From an uncultured Schlesneria sp. (GTDB lineage Bacteria > Planctomycetota > Planctomycetia > Planctomycetales > Planctomycetaceae): a stretch of DNA of 57,158 bases. Positions 39,173 to 47,938 of this stretch are shown here, one piece after another. The DNA lies in the NCBI GenBank assembly GCA_903840265.1, contig CAIMFH010000099.1:1-57158 (forward strand), in the 5' to 3' direction. The position numbers and the translations under genes are program-made. How positions within the stretch are numbered: position 1 is the stretch's first letter; each line of letters starts with the position of its first letter. The notes below the pieces were generated by a model. The model searched no databases, was not told the DNA's origin, and saw nothing but the letters and a program-made list of their open reading frames with translations.

Positions 39173-40051
39173 ATGAGTCGATCCGACCATAACCTATCTG
39201 AAACCGACATTCGGCCGGCGAATGCCGATGTGACGATGATACGGGCGGATGCCGACGATTCGCGAGCATGGCTGGCAAAAGCACCCGTTTGCCCCAACTT
39301 GATGCATCATCAAATCCGACATCTGGCCGTCGCGAAGATGCCCTCGCCGTTTGAAATTGTCCGCACAAAACTCGGCGGCAGCTACTTCTTGGCCTGTTTT
39401 GGCGGCGAAGGGCGCGTCCTCGTCGACGGCCGCTGGGCACGCTGTCGCCCCGGCCACGCTGTCCTGCTACCCCCCGGAACGCTGCAAGCCTTCCAAGCGA
39501 CGCCCGATCGACACTGGGATTTCTGCTGGGTGCGCTATCAGGAACGAGCAGGCCAAAAGCCGCTCGCCACAGCACGGACACCAATCGTCGCTCGCTACGA
39601 CGCCGAACCGCTGCGATTATCGATCCTCGGCCTCTATCACGAATGCAGCACCAGCAACGTCGCCAGCGCGATCAATCGCTGGATCGACTTGGTTCATCAC
39701 TACGTCCTGCGCTTTGCGGAGCCCGCTAGCCATGACCCACGCCTCTGGCAACTCTGGGAAAAAGTCTCAGCCGCGCCGGGTTCGCCGTGGACCATTGCAG
39801 GCCTGGCAAAAATGGTACACCTCAGCGAGAAGCACCTGCAGCGACTTTGTCAGCGCGAACTGGGACGCAGCCCTCGCCAGCAATTGATCTGGCTGCGCAT
39901 GCGACGGGCTGCCGAGCTATTGATTCAAGGCAACGCAAAAATCGAAGTCATCGCCAATCAGGTTGGTTATCAAAATGCCTTCGTATTTTCGACGACGTTC
40001 AAACGAGTGATGGGTTGGTCACCGTCCGAATATCCGGGGCGAGGCCCATAG
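39173..40051 (+). CDS. AraC family transcriptional regulator
   Basis: A 292-residue DNA-binding protein. Residues about 55-170 are a cupin-like sensing domain (FACFGGEGRVLVDGRWARCRP, VLLPPGTLQAFQ). Residues about 190-290 hold two helix-turn-helix units: SPWTIAGLAKMVHLSEKHLQRLCQ, then NAKIEVIANQVGYQNAFVFSTTFKRVMGWSPSEY, the AraC signature. It is divergent from the PSD1 gene, with 111 bp between them, so it is a natural candidate for controlling that operon, perhaps in response to a sugar bound in the cupin. Control is inferred from placement only. Confidence 0.92.
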   Translation: MSRSDHNLSETDIRPANADVTMIRADADDSRAWLAKAPVCPNLMHHQIRHLAVAKMPSPFEIVRTKLGGSYFLACFGGEGRVLVDGRWARCRPGHAVLLPPGTLQAFQATPDRHWDFCWVRYQERAGQKPLATARTPIVARYDAEPLRLSILGLYHECSTSNVASAINRWIDLVHHYVLRFAEPASHDPRLWQLWEKVSAAPGSPWTIAGLAKMVHLSEKHLQRLCQRELGRSPRQQLIWLRMRRAAELLIQGNAKIEVIANQVGYQNAFVFSTTFKRVMGWSPSEYPGRGP

Positions 40052-40068
40052 GCAGGAATCGTTGCAGA

Positions 40069-41070
40069 TCAGTGGACGACTGTCTCACGCAGCCGTTTTG
40101 CTGCGACTTCGGGCAGCACCTCATTCAGGTAGCAACCGCTGCCCCATTCGAAACCCGCCAGCCGCGTGAGTCGGGGAAGAATCTCGAAGTGCCAGCGATA
40201 GTGAGGCAGTCGGGGTTGTTGAAATGGGGCCGAGTGCAGCACGTAGTTAAAAGCGGGATCGTCCAACGCGATCTCTAACTTCTGCAGCACCGTCTTCAAG
40301 ACGCCACCCAACTCTTCCAGTTCCAACGTGCCGATTTGCTCGTAGTGACTGCCGGCGTCGCGAGGGACGATCCACATCTCGTAGGCGACTCGACTGGCAT
40401 AGGGGCAAATGACTAGAAACCGGGGCGTTTCCAGAACAATTCGCGATTGCGAATGCAGTTCGGTTTCAATCATCACTTCGAAGATGTCTCGGCCGTGCTG
40501 GTCAAAATATTCGAGGCAACCTGCTAGTTCTTCGGCAATGGTAAAGGGAACGAAGGGTGTGCCGATCAATTGCGAGTGGGCGTGATGAACGGATGCTCCC
40601 GCCAGAGTCCCCTGGTTCTTGAAGATCATCGCATAGGCCAACCGGCGATCTGCTCCCAAGTCGATCAGCCGGTCGCGATAGGCGGTCAGCACGTCGGTCA
40701 CCTGTTGTGAACTCAATCGTGAGAGATTCGGCTCGGTCTGTGGGCACTCGATGATGACTTCATGAGCACCGAAGCCACTGGTACCTTCGTAGAGGCCTTC
40801 GTGTCGCCGCTCCAACTCGCTAATCCGCTGAACAGCGGGGTATTTGTTGGGAACGACGCGGACTCGCCAGCCGGGTTTGTTGGGCTCGGAGTCGACTCTG
40901 CGAATCGCCAGCAATTCCGGAGCGGTCTCGCCTTCATTCCCCTCGGCAAACGGGTCGAACTCAACATCGAGTTGCCGCTGTCGCTCCGCGATCTGAATCG
41001 GTCGCTCAGCGCGCTCGGGCGCCATCATGACCCAGCGATTGACGATCGGATCTTTGCGAAGCTCGGACAC
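40069..41070 (-). CDS. GalT-family nucleotidylyltransferase (UDP-Gal or ADP-Glc type)
   Basis: A 333-residue protein taken from the GTG at 41070, which gives the family opening VSELRKDPIVNRWV; a TTG at 41103 is also in frame. Structure: GalT N-domain with GFGAHEVIIE (H102 by this numbering), and the catalytic HxHxQ as H163-A-H165-S-Q167, where most relatives have HPHxQ. The N-terminal zinc pair CxxC of GalT is replaced by DPFA (residues 39-42), so that zinc site is lost. The gene follows glgA by 63 bp, which makes an ADP-glucose phosphorylase-like role as likely as UDP-galactose chemistry. Family sure, substrate open. Confidence 0.85.
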   Translation of the reverse strand: MSELRKDPIVNRWVMMAPERAERPIQIAERQRQLDVEFDPFAEGNEGETAPELLAIRRVDSEPNKPGWRVRVVPNKYPAVQRISELERRHEGLYEGTSGFGAHEVIIECPQTEPNLSRLSSQQVTDVLTAYRDRLIDLGADRRLAYAMIFKNQGTLAGASVHHAHSQLIGTPFVPFTIAEELAGCLEYFDQHGRDIFEVMIETELHSQSRIVLETPRFLVICPYASRVAYEMWIVPRDAGSHYEQIGTLELEELGGVLKTVLQKLEIALDDPAFNYVLHSAPFQQPRLPHYRWHFEILPRLTRLAGFEWGSGCYLNEVLPEVAAKRLRETVVH

Positions 41071-41133
41071 GGAACAAACTCGAAGCAGAACCAAAGAACT
41101 CAAGAGGACATCTGCACAGCGGCAGTATGTCAG

Positions 41134-42642
41134 TTATTTTTCGTCGCCGGCGCATTCGGATTCCAAGTGCTGACGGGCAATCGCGCGTTCGTAGATGCGG
41201 ACGTACTCACCAGCACTACGGGTCCAGGACCAGTCTTGCTGCATTCCCTGGCGCTGGATTTTCCGCCAAGCCGTCTTATCGTGGAAGAGCGATCGCGCAC
41301 GGCAAATGTTCCAGAACAGAGCGTCACTGCGGAAGTCATTGAAGCTGAACCCGTTTGCAGTTCCATTGGCGCGATTGGCATCGGAAGCATCGATCACCGA
41401 ATCGGCCAGTCCGCCAACCGCTCGCACGATCGGCACCGTGCCGTAGATCAGGCTGTACATCTGGTTCAGCCCGCATGGCTCAAATTCGCTGGGCATCAGG
41501 AAGACATCGCAACCCGCTTCGATTTGATGCGACAACTCTTCGCTGTAACCGATCGTCGTCGAGACTTTATCAGGATGATCGGCTGCCAATTGCGACATCA
41601 GTGCTTCATACCGCGGATCGCCTGTCCCCAAGAACACCAGTTGAACATCGAGATCCATCAGCACATCGGCGCACTGCCCGATGAGCGAGAACCCCTTTTG
41701 CCCGGTCATCCGCGATACGCCGCCGAATAGCGGAACATCGGGACGCACAGGCAATCCCAATCGCTTTTGCAGAGCGGCCTTGCAAGCCGTTTTCCCCGCT
41801 TCGACCGTGTCTGCGGTGTACGTCTTGACGAGGTAGGGGTCGGTCGCAGGATTCCAGATCTCGGTGTCGACTCCGTTCAGAATACCGACAATGTCAGATC
41901 GACGTGAGAACAACGAGCCATGCAAGCCATAACTGAATTCCGGCGTTTGAATTTCGCGAGCGTAGGTCGGACTGACAGTGGTGATCATGTCCGCAAAGGT
42001 GATTCCGGTCTTGAGCAGGTTCAGGTGACCGAAGAACTCCATTTGCTGCCAGTTGAAATACTTCCAGTCGAGTCGCGTCAGATTCATGTCCCAGTGCCAG
42101 AAGCGACCCTGGAACGCCATGTTGTGAATCGTGAACACCGACGCTTGTTGTTCGTAACCAGCGATGTGACGCATCTCAATCGACACGAGTGCCGGAATCA
42201 GCCCCGTCTGCCAGTCATTCGCATGAATGATATCGGGAGCCAGGTGCAGGCGCTCGATCGTCTCGATCACCGATCGGCTGAAGAAGACGAAGCGTTCGCA
42301 GTTGTCTCGGTAGTCCTGGTCGTTCTCGACATAGATCCCCGGTCGGTCGAAGTAACCGGGTTGGTCGATCAGATAGACCGTGACTTTGGTGCCAGGCAAG
42401 TGCGACTTCAGCACTCGTGCTTCGACGATTTTCTGGCCAACCGGAACTCGTAGAGAGACCCCAATATCTTCGATATCGGGCAGGTCGGTATGCTTGGCAT
42501 GCACCTGGGGGTAGTGAGGAACGATGATCGAAACATCGTGTCCCACTTGCGATAGTGCTTTGGGAAGCGCTGAGGCAACGTCGGCCAGCCCGCCGGTTTT
42601 CGAGAATGGAACCGCTTCGGAACTGGCGACCACAATCCGCAT
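41134..42642 (-). CDS. glgA: Glycogen synthase (ADP-glucose)
   Basis: A 502-residue GT5 enzyme extending glycogen from ADP-glucose. MRIVVASSEAVPFSKTGGLADV is the canonical opening, with KTGGLADV the ADP-glucose binding loop (residues about 15-22); a GTG start at 42705 would add 21 residues. Other hallmarks: IIHANDWQTGLIPALV, SVFTIHNMAFQG, and the C-terminal EAGCDVFLMPSEFEPCGLNQMYSLIYGTVPIVRAVGGLADSV with the catalytic Glu region. Length is normal. It precedes the GalT-like gene in one operon, so glycogen metabolism is the setting. Confidence 0.96.
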   Translation of the reverse strand: MRIVVASSEAVPFSKTGGLADVASALPKALSQVGHDVSIIVPHYPQVHAKHTDLPDIEDIGVSLRVPVGQKIVEARVLKSHLPGTKVTVYLIDQPGYFDRPGIYVENDQDYRDNCERFVFFSRSVIETIERLHLAPDIIHANDWQTGLIPALVSIEMRHIAGYEQQASVFTIHNMAFQGRFWHWDMNLTRLDWKYFNWQQMEFFGHLNLLKTGITFADMITTVSPTYAREIQTPEFSYGLHGSLFSRRSDIVGILNGVDTEIWNPATDPYLVKTYTADTVEAGKTACKAALQKRLGLPVRPDVPLFGGVSRMTGQKGFSLIGQCADVLMDLDVQLVFLGTGDPRYEALMSQLAADHPDKVSTTIGYSEELSHQIEAGCDVFLMPSEFEPCGLNQMYSLIYGTVPIVRAVGGLADSVIDASDANRANGTANGFSFNDFRSDALFWNICRARSLFHDKTAWRKIQRQGMQQDWSWTRSAGEYVRIYERAIARQHLESECAGDEK

Positions 42643-42953
42643 TTTCGCTGCTGCCTCTCGTGTTTTGGCGGGAACCTGAATCAATTGCTTCGGAGTAACA
42701 TTCACGATTCATCGCTGAAATCGCTGTCGAGTTGGCGGATTCCACCAGAAACGAACCCCAAATCAATCAATATCGCAGACTTTACCGGTCATTCCAGTTT
42801 TATGCTCCTCCGAAAGGGGCAATTGGATATCGGCGGCCATCAGTTCGCCGCTGCAGGGACCTCGGATCCTTGCGAAGGTGATAGCCGAACGGTGGCCTGT
42901 TTGTATCACTGGACGGGATTTCGAAGGGATGCGGCATTCGATATCCTGTAGTG
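42643..42953. other. Intergenic, divergent
   Basis: A 311-bp gap between glgA (minus) and the small membrane gene (plus). Promoters for both are expected. I see no clear hairpin, repeat or other gene in it. Confidence 0.4.
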
Positions 42954-43256
42954 ATGAATGAAAATGCTGTCGCCGAGAAAGATCAGTCGCCGCCGATACA
43001 ATCTGCCTCGCCGCTCCCCTTTAGCGTCGGGCGTTACTTGCGGCAGTTTGCCGTGCGCGTTGTGGTTTATCTGGGGATGTATTTCCTGATCGCATTCGCC
43101 ACCATCGGCCCCTTTTTTTGGGACTGGTTCGCGGCCACTCATGTCGGTGGACCGCGATGGATTGCGAAATTTTACGCCCCCCTGGTGTGGCTTTGTGACC
43201 ATATCGACTGGTTAAGTTGGTTGGTCAACACCTACGTTGACTGGTGGATTCGATAG
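42954..43256 (+). CDS. Small membrane protein, unknown
   Basis: A 100-residue protein with an N-terminal polar segment (1-25), one strong hydrophobic helix (about 38-60, VVVYLGMYFLIAFATIGPFF) and a Trp-rich C-terminal part (FAATHVGGPRW, then LVWLCDHIDWLSWLVNTYVDWWIR) that could be amphipathic on the membrane surface. I do not recognise it. It has no nearby ribosome binding site and is 76 bp before the methyltransferase on the same strand. Confidence 0.6.
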   Translation: MNENAVAEKDQSPPIQSASPLPFSVGRYLRQFAVRVVVYLGMYFLIAFATIGPFFWDWFAATHVGGPRWIAKFYAPLVWLCDHIDWLSWLVNTYVDWWIR

Positions 43257-43332
43257 TCAGCCAGCACCGGTCGGTCCCTCTCAACGAATAGCTACGATTC
43301 AGCCGTGGGCTCTTCCAGGCAAAGTCAGATTG

Positions 43333-44538
43333 ATGAATAACGAAATCGCATCCGAGCATACCACGGCCTTTGAAGACGCCAACGAGGAATGTCGTGTCTT
43401 ATGCGAGTTGCGTCGCACACCACAGATCCTCGATCTGATCGCGGAGTCGAAGGGTTCTGAACTGGGCTTGCAATCGAAACTGCGACGCCAGTTCGAAGAT
43501 GAACTTGTCCGCGCCGCGTTAACTCTGCATGAACTGCGGCGAAAAGCAGTTGCTAAGTTTTCACGAGCATCAGCGCTCTGGTGCGATCGGCGGGGGCTAG
43601 AGCAAGCAACCGCGGAACTTGTCGCACTTCATAAATCGAAGCGATTCGAAGGAGCGGTCTGGGATCTGTGCAGCGGCATCGGTAGCGATGCCATTGCTAT
43701 CGCCACCCACTGCCAAGTGACCGCGGTGGATCTGAACCCCGCCGCTTGCCTGCGGACGCAATGGAACGCAGAAGTCTACGGTGTTGCCAACCAACTCCAA
43801 TCTGTCTGCCGCGATGTATTACAACTCGAAGATCTCGGCGGGCTGGTTCACGTTGATCCCGATCGTCGAGCGGGTTCAGAAGGGAAGGCCTCGCGGATCG
43901 AAGACTACGTCCCAGGCCTGCCAGACTTACTAAGCATCATGCAGCGATGTCGAGGCGGAGCAATCAAAGTTGGCCCGGCCAGCAACTTCGGCGGTAAGTT
44001 TCCCAATACCGAAATCGAGGTCATCAGTCTGTTCGGCGAATGCAAAGAGGCCACCGTCTGGTTTGGCGAACTCGCCGGACCGCAGCCGTTTCGCGCGACA
44101 GTTCTACCGTCCGGCGAGACGATTGCTGGACACCCGTTGGACGCCGTCGCCATGGTGACTCCGCTCCGCCGATACGTCTATGACCCTGATCCGGCGGTGG
44201 TTCGCGCGGGATTGCTCGACGTTGTCGCGGAGAAGCTCGAACTGACTCGCATCGATGACGCCGAGGAATACCTGACTTCAGACACACTCGTTGACAGTGC
44301 GTTCGTGCAAGCGTTCGAAGTTCTGGCCGAATTGCCTCATAACGAGAACGAGTTGCGGAGCTGGCTACGGAAGTCCGACTTCGGGCAAGTCGAGATCAAG
44401 TGCCGCCATATCCCCGTTCAGGCCGAGACACTACGTCGGCGTCTCCCATTGCCTGGCAAGCAACCTGGTGTGGTGATTGTCGCCAAGGTCGCCGGCAAGT
44501 CCCGCACGATCTGCGCCAGACGTCGCGTTAGAATCTAA
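43333..44538 (+). CDS. SAM methyltransferase with THUMP-like C-terminal domain
   Basis: A 401-residue protein from the ATG at 43333; a longer in-frame start at 43237 overlaps the previous gene. Residues about 30-90 are helical; the Rossmann methyltransferase core begins near 105 with VWDLCSGIGSDAIAIA (SAM-binding GxGxD loop) and AVDLNPAACL. VHVDPDRRAG is the DPxRR motif that marks a family carrying a Thump_like C-terminal domain. The C-terminal 100 residues (LRSWLRKSDFGQVEIKCR) fit that domain. It probably methylates RNA, by analogy with THUMP proteins; the target is unknown. It is convergent with the next gene (25 bp). Confidence 0.83.
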   Translation: MNNEIASEHTTAFEDANEECRVLCELRRTPQILDLIAESKGSELGLQSKLRRQFEDELVRAALTLHELRRKAVAKFSRASALWCDRRGLEQATAELVALHKSKRFEGAVWDLCSGIGSDAIAIATHCQVTAVDLNPAACLRTQWNAEVYGVANQLQSVCRDVLQLEDLGGLVHVDPDRRAGSEGKASRIEDYVPGLPDLLSIMQRCRGGAIKVGPASNFGGKFPNTEIEVISLFGECKEATVWFGELAGPQPFRATVLPSGETIAGHPLDAVAMVTPLRRYVYDPDPAVVRAGLLDVVAEKLELTRIDDAEEYLTSDTLVDSAFVQAFEVLAELPHNENELRSWLRKSDFGQVEIKCRHIPVQAETLRRRLPLPGKQPGVVIVAKVAGKSRTICARRRVRI

Positions 44539-44563
44539 AGCGGCAAGGAAATGTTCGGAAGCT

Positions 44564-46438
44564 TCACGTTCCGGATTCACGCTCCAATTGTTGCAGTGCC
44601 GCAGCATATCGAGCGACATCTTGCTGCGAGAGACGATAAACATAGATCGAATAGCCGATCGTTGTCACAGGCTCAAAGAACCGGAAGTACCCGAACTCTT
44701 CGAGACCGACGTTTAAGCGTTTGCCGTCATCCCCTCGTATTGCATGCGGACGCCCTTGGACGAAATTCGCACTGATTGCATACCAGCCCGCCTGTGGAAA
44801 TCGCGATGGCGGGACGTGTGACTTAATTCCAATCGAATCCGAACTGACCGTCCCAAAGTAGGCCAACCCCACATCATCGACATGCTGCTGATCGAGAAAC
44901 GCTTTCAAGGCATACAGGTCTTGTCCCCAGTCGAGATTCGAATCAACCAGATGCCATCGTCCATTCAGTGGACCACCGGCGATGACATTGAAATAGGCCA
45001 GGTGATGAGGATGAAATCGAAGCGAGAGCGGAGCCGCAACCAGCATCGCCCAGACGACACGCTTCATCCACACCGAACGGAGGGAGACGCTGTCGCAGTT
45101 TAACCAGCGAGCGGACTGGCCTGCGAAGACGCAGAGCAACGGAATCGTGGGGAGCACATATCGAATACCGATCTGATTCGACGAACCGCTGGCCAGAACG
45201 GGCAGGACGAGCGCAGCGACTATTAGGAACACGCCATGTCGTCGGTCCAGCGAGTTCTGTCGTGGTCGCACCACACTCGCCAGCGCCACGAGCATCAGAA
45301 TCAACGTGCTGATCGGCAGCTTGTAGCACATGGCTGCTGCGTAGTAGCGAGCAAAAGGACGATCGCTCCATTCCCCATCCAGATAGACTGGATGATGTCT
45401 TTCCAAGTCCTGCGACAAGCGATCCAGTGCCGCGACAAAATCCACAGGCAACAGAACCGGCACGCTCGTCAAAGCATTGATCTGCTGCACAGCCTGAAGT
45501 CGAGAACTCGCCAGTTTCAAGCCACCCAAGGGAGTGCCCGTTCCACGAAACAGGTAGCAGGCATTAATCACGGCGAGGGACACCGATAGCGCCACAACCC
45601 ACTGCATAAATGTGGTTCGCAAACGACCGCCTGCCTGGAGCTGTAGGGTGGCCGGATCGACGCCAATCAACTTTGCTTCAGGGGAACTCCGTTGCTTTAC
45701 CGCACCCAAACGTAGGACGAACCACAATACGACACTGAGCGGAACCAGAATCAATCCGGTCAACTTTGTCAGCGGAGTTAGCCCCAGCAAGACCCCGAAC
45801 AGGATGGCCCGTCGCCAGGTTGGCAGTTCTGCAAACCCGGCCAGCGCAAGCAACGTCATCGTCCAGAACGCGGCCAAAGCCAGGTCATGCGTCACAATCG
45901 CCGAATTCGCGAGTGCCGTCGGGCAACAGGTCCACAACAGCACACTGATCAACGCCGCCCGCTCGCCGTACCAGGATCGAGACCAGACGACAACGGCCAG
46001 GCCGGTCAATGTGGCGAGCGGCACGATCATCAATCTGCCCCAGAAGAACCAGCCGCGAGCTTGGTCGCCATTGGCCTTCCAGAAAGCATCCCCGATGTCG
46101 CCGACATCCAACTTGGAATCGATGTCGCCCGGCTTGGCTCCCCCCAGAACCAGCGGAATTGCTGCCCACAATCGTACAGGTGGCGGATTGATGACATCAT
46201 CGTCGAATCTGCCGGACTTCCACATGCGTAGACCAATCGGCAGATGCCAGTATTCGTCGTGGGTGGGAGTCCACTGACGAGCACAATCGACCGCCAGCAC
46301 GGCCTGCAGGACTAAGCAGATGGCCACGAAAGGCCAGAACCATCGCCAGGAGCCATCGAACGACGGCTTCGCAGGTCCGTCCCCGCCTGGCAAACGGGGT
46401 ATCGGTGAAGGAGTAGGACGAGACGCTTGTTTCGGCAT
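44564..46438 (-). CDS. Membrane glycosyltransferase, GT39/ArnT (PMT-like) family
   Basis: A 624-residue integral membrane protein with about 10-11 transmembrane helices. The first loop holds the PMT/ArnT signature: THDEYWHLPIG (acidic pair for catalysis) and RFDDDVINPPP. The C-terminus is a large soluble part with LVDSNLDWGQDLYALKAFL. Such enzymes use polyprenyl-phosphate sugars to glycosylate proteins or lipids outside the membrane. The start at 46438 gives a polar N-terminal cap. It is transcribed alone on the minus strand, divergent from the cyclophilin gene. Confidence 0.88.
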   Translation of the reverse strand: MPKQASRPTPSPIPRLPGGDGPAKPSFDGSWRWFWPFVAICLVLQAVLAVDCARQWTPTHDEYWHLPIGLRMWKSGRFDDDVINPPPVRLWAAIPLVLGGAKPGDIDSKLDVGDIGDAFWKANGDQARGWFFWGRLMIVPLATLTGLAVVVWSRSWYGERAALISVLLWTCCPTALANSAIVTHDLALAAFWTMTLLALAGFAELPTWRRAILFGVLLGLTPLTKLTGLILVPLSVVLWFVLRLGAVKQRSSPEAKLIGVDPATLQLQAGGRLRTTFMQWVVALSVSLAVINACYLFRGTGTPLGGLKLASSRLQAVQQINALTSVPVLLPVDFVAALDRLSQDLERHHPVYLDGEWSDRPFARYYAAAMCYKLPISTLILMLVALASVVRPRQNSLDRRHGVFLIVAALVLPVLASGSSNQIGIRYVLPTIPLLCVFAGQSARWLNCDSVSLRSVWMKRVVWAMLVAAPLSLRFHPHHLAYFNVIAGGPLNGRWHLVDSNLDWGQDLYALKAFLDQQHVDDVGLAYFGTVSSDSIGIKSHVPPSRFPQAGWYAISANFVQGRPHAIRGDDGKRLNVGLEEFGYFRFFEPVTTIGYSIYVYRLSQQDVARYAAALQQLERESGT

Positions 46439-46596
46439 AAAGCCTTCAGGAAAATGGGGCGGAGTTTCAGCAGCTTGATCGCGAAATCCCTAAGAATCAA
46501 TGCAGACTTCTATGTCGAGCGCACGTTTACTAAGATCTTGCCACGAGACGACTCAACTCATATTCAATTTCAGACAGCACCTCAAGGAGTGAAACG

Positions 46597-47289
46597 ATGC
46601 AGCGTCGGCAATGGTTGTATGTGGTGGGATGGCTCGTCCTGGTCGGATGCGGTTCGCGAGCCGCTCAGGTCAAAGGTGATCCTCCAGTCACGAAGGCCCC
46701 CGCACTCGCCGAAAGTGAAGACGAGATCAAGCTCGTTTCAAATCAGGAAGGGGGCGTGCCGGACAACTACCGCGTGAAGTTCACAACCACTGCCGGTGAT
46801 TTTGTCGTCGAAGTTCACAAGGAATGGGCACCGATCGGAGCGGAGCGCTTCCATGAACTGATCGAGGCCAAGTTCTATGAAGATTGCAGATTTTTCCGTG
46901 TGATCCAGAAGCCAGAGCCGTTCATGGTCCAGTTCGGTATCAGTGGAGATCCGAAAGTCATGGACAAGTGGCGCGATGCAAAGATCAAAGACGATCCGGT
47001 CCGTCGATCCAACAAGAAGGGCTACATCACGTTTGCCACTTCAGGACCGAATTCGCGAACCACTCAAGTTTTTGTCAACTACAAGGCGAACACCTTCCTG
47101 GACAATCAGGGGTTCGCCCCGTTCGGTGAAGTGGTCGAAGGGATGGATGTCGTCGAAAGCCTGTACAGCGGCTACGGCGGGGCTCCCAGCGATCAGCAAC
47201 CGCGAATTCAGAAGGAAGGCAACAAATTTCTGGACGCCAGCTTTCCCAAGCTGGACGGAATCAAGAAGGCCGCCTTCGTAAAGAAGTGA
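46597..47289 (+). CDS. Lipoprotein peptidyl-prolyl isomerase (cyclophilin)
   Basis: A 230-residue protein with AAGGAG just upstream of the ATG. Signal peptide with a lipobox (LVLVGC, cleavage before Cys18) shows attachment to a membrane on the periplasmic side. Residues about 60-225 are the cyclophilin fold: [44 protein letters not shown] and [22 protein letters not shown]. It speeds proline isomerisation in exported proteins. It stands alone, ending in a hairpin shared with the convergent GNAT gene. Confidence 0.92.
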   Translation: MQRRQWLYVVGWLVLVGCGSRAAQVKGDPPVTKAPALAESEDEIKLVSNQEGGVPDNYRVKFTTTAGDFVVEVHKEWAPIGAERFHELIEAKFYEDCRFFRVIQKPEPFMVQFGISGDPKVMDKWRDAKIKDDPVRRSNKKGYITFATSGPNSRTTQVFVNYKANTFLDNQGFAPFGEVVEGMDVVESLYSGYGGAPSDQQPRIQKEGNKFLDASFPKLDGIKKAAFVKK

Positions 47290-47302
47290 TCCGATTCAAC
47301 TG

Positions 47303-47332
47303 CTTCGAGCATGGGTCAAACCATGCTCGAAG
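47303..47332. terminator. Bidirectional hairpin between convergent genes
   Basis: A perfect 12-bp stem (47303-47314 with 47321-47332) with a 6-nt loop lies between the cyclophilin gene and the convergent GNAT gene. It lacks a T-run, so it may act as a shared transcript end or stabiliser rather than a classical terminator. Confidence 0.65.
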
Positions 47333-47341
47333 TAATTGCAG

Positions 47342-47773
47342 TTAGTATGACTCACGCGTTTGCAGGAAGACCGCTTTCTTCTCGCCGGGCAGCGTAAAAT
47401 CGAACCCGCACCGTTGGAAGAATTCGTCGGACGAAGTGATCGCCATCACTTCAAAGACGTGCTTTTTCCGGGCTAATTCGACGCAGGCCTGAACGAGAGC
47501 CTTGCCCACGCCGCGTCCTTGAAATTCGGAAGACACGGCCAAGCTGCGTAGTTCTGCCAGCTTTGTCGAGTAGATCTCCAGAGCCGCAAAGCCGACGATT
47601 CGACCGTCGACTTCCGCAAGAAAGCCGTTCTCCATCAGATCTTCCAGTTCATCGCGGGTTCGCGGCAGCAGGCGCCCTAACCTGACGAACGGTTCGATAA
47701 ACGCGTCCAAATGATTCACGTCGTCAACTGTCGCGTGACGCACGCTGAACGGGGATTGATTTTCGGTGGGCAT
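47342..47773 (-). CDS. GNAT N-acetyltransferase
   Basis: A 143-residue cytoplasmic acetyltransferase. The start at 47773 (MPTENQSPFSVRHATVDDV) is preferred over an in-frame ATG 46 codons upstream, which adds no conserved residues. Acetyl-CoA motif: LRSLAVSSEFQGRGVGKALVQACVELA (Q/RGxGVG). The C-terminus has FFQRCGFDFTLPGEKKAVF, a pattern also seen in N-acetylglutamate synthase-like GNATs. Substrate unknown. Confidence 0.82.
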   Translation of the reverse strand: MPTENQSPFSVRHATVDDVNHLDAFIEPFVRLGRLLPRTRDELEDLMENGFLAEVDGRIVGFAALEIYSTKLAELRSLAVSSEFQGRGVGKALVQACVELARKKHVFEVMAITSSDEFFQRCGFDFTLPGEKKAVFLQTRESY

Positions 47774-47938
47774 CGGCGATCTCAGAGATTCCAAATTCAA
47801 TGAGTTTGCGGCCTGATTAACGCATTCCTCGCGATTCAGTGACCACTCATTGTGTGCCAATGACTGTTCGCACGGCGGCTGGCATCGTACAAATTGTCCC
47901 CCGCGAATCACAGCAGCACACCATTGGACTTTTTGCGA

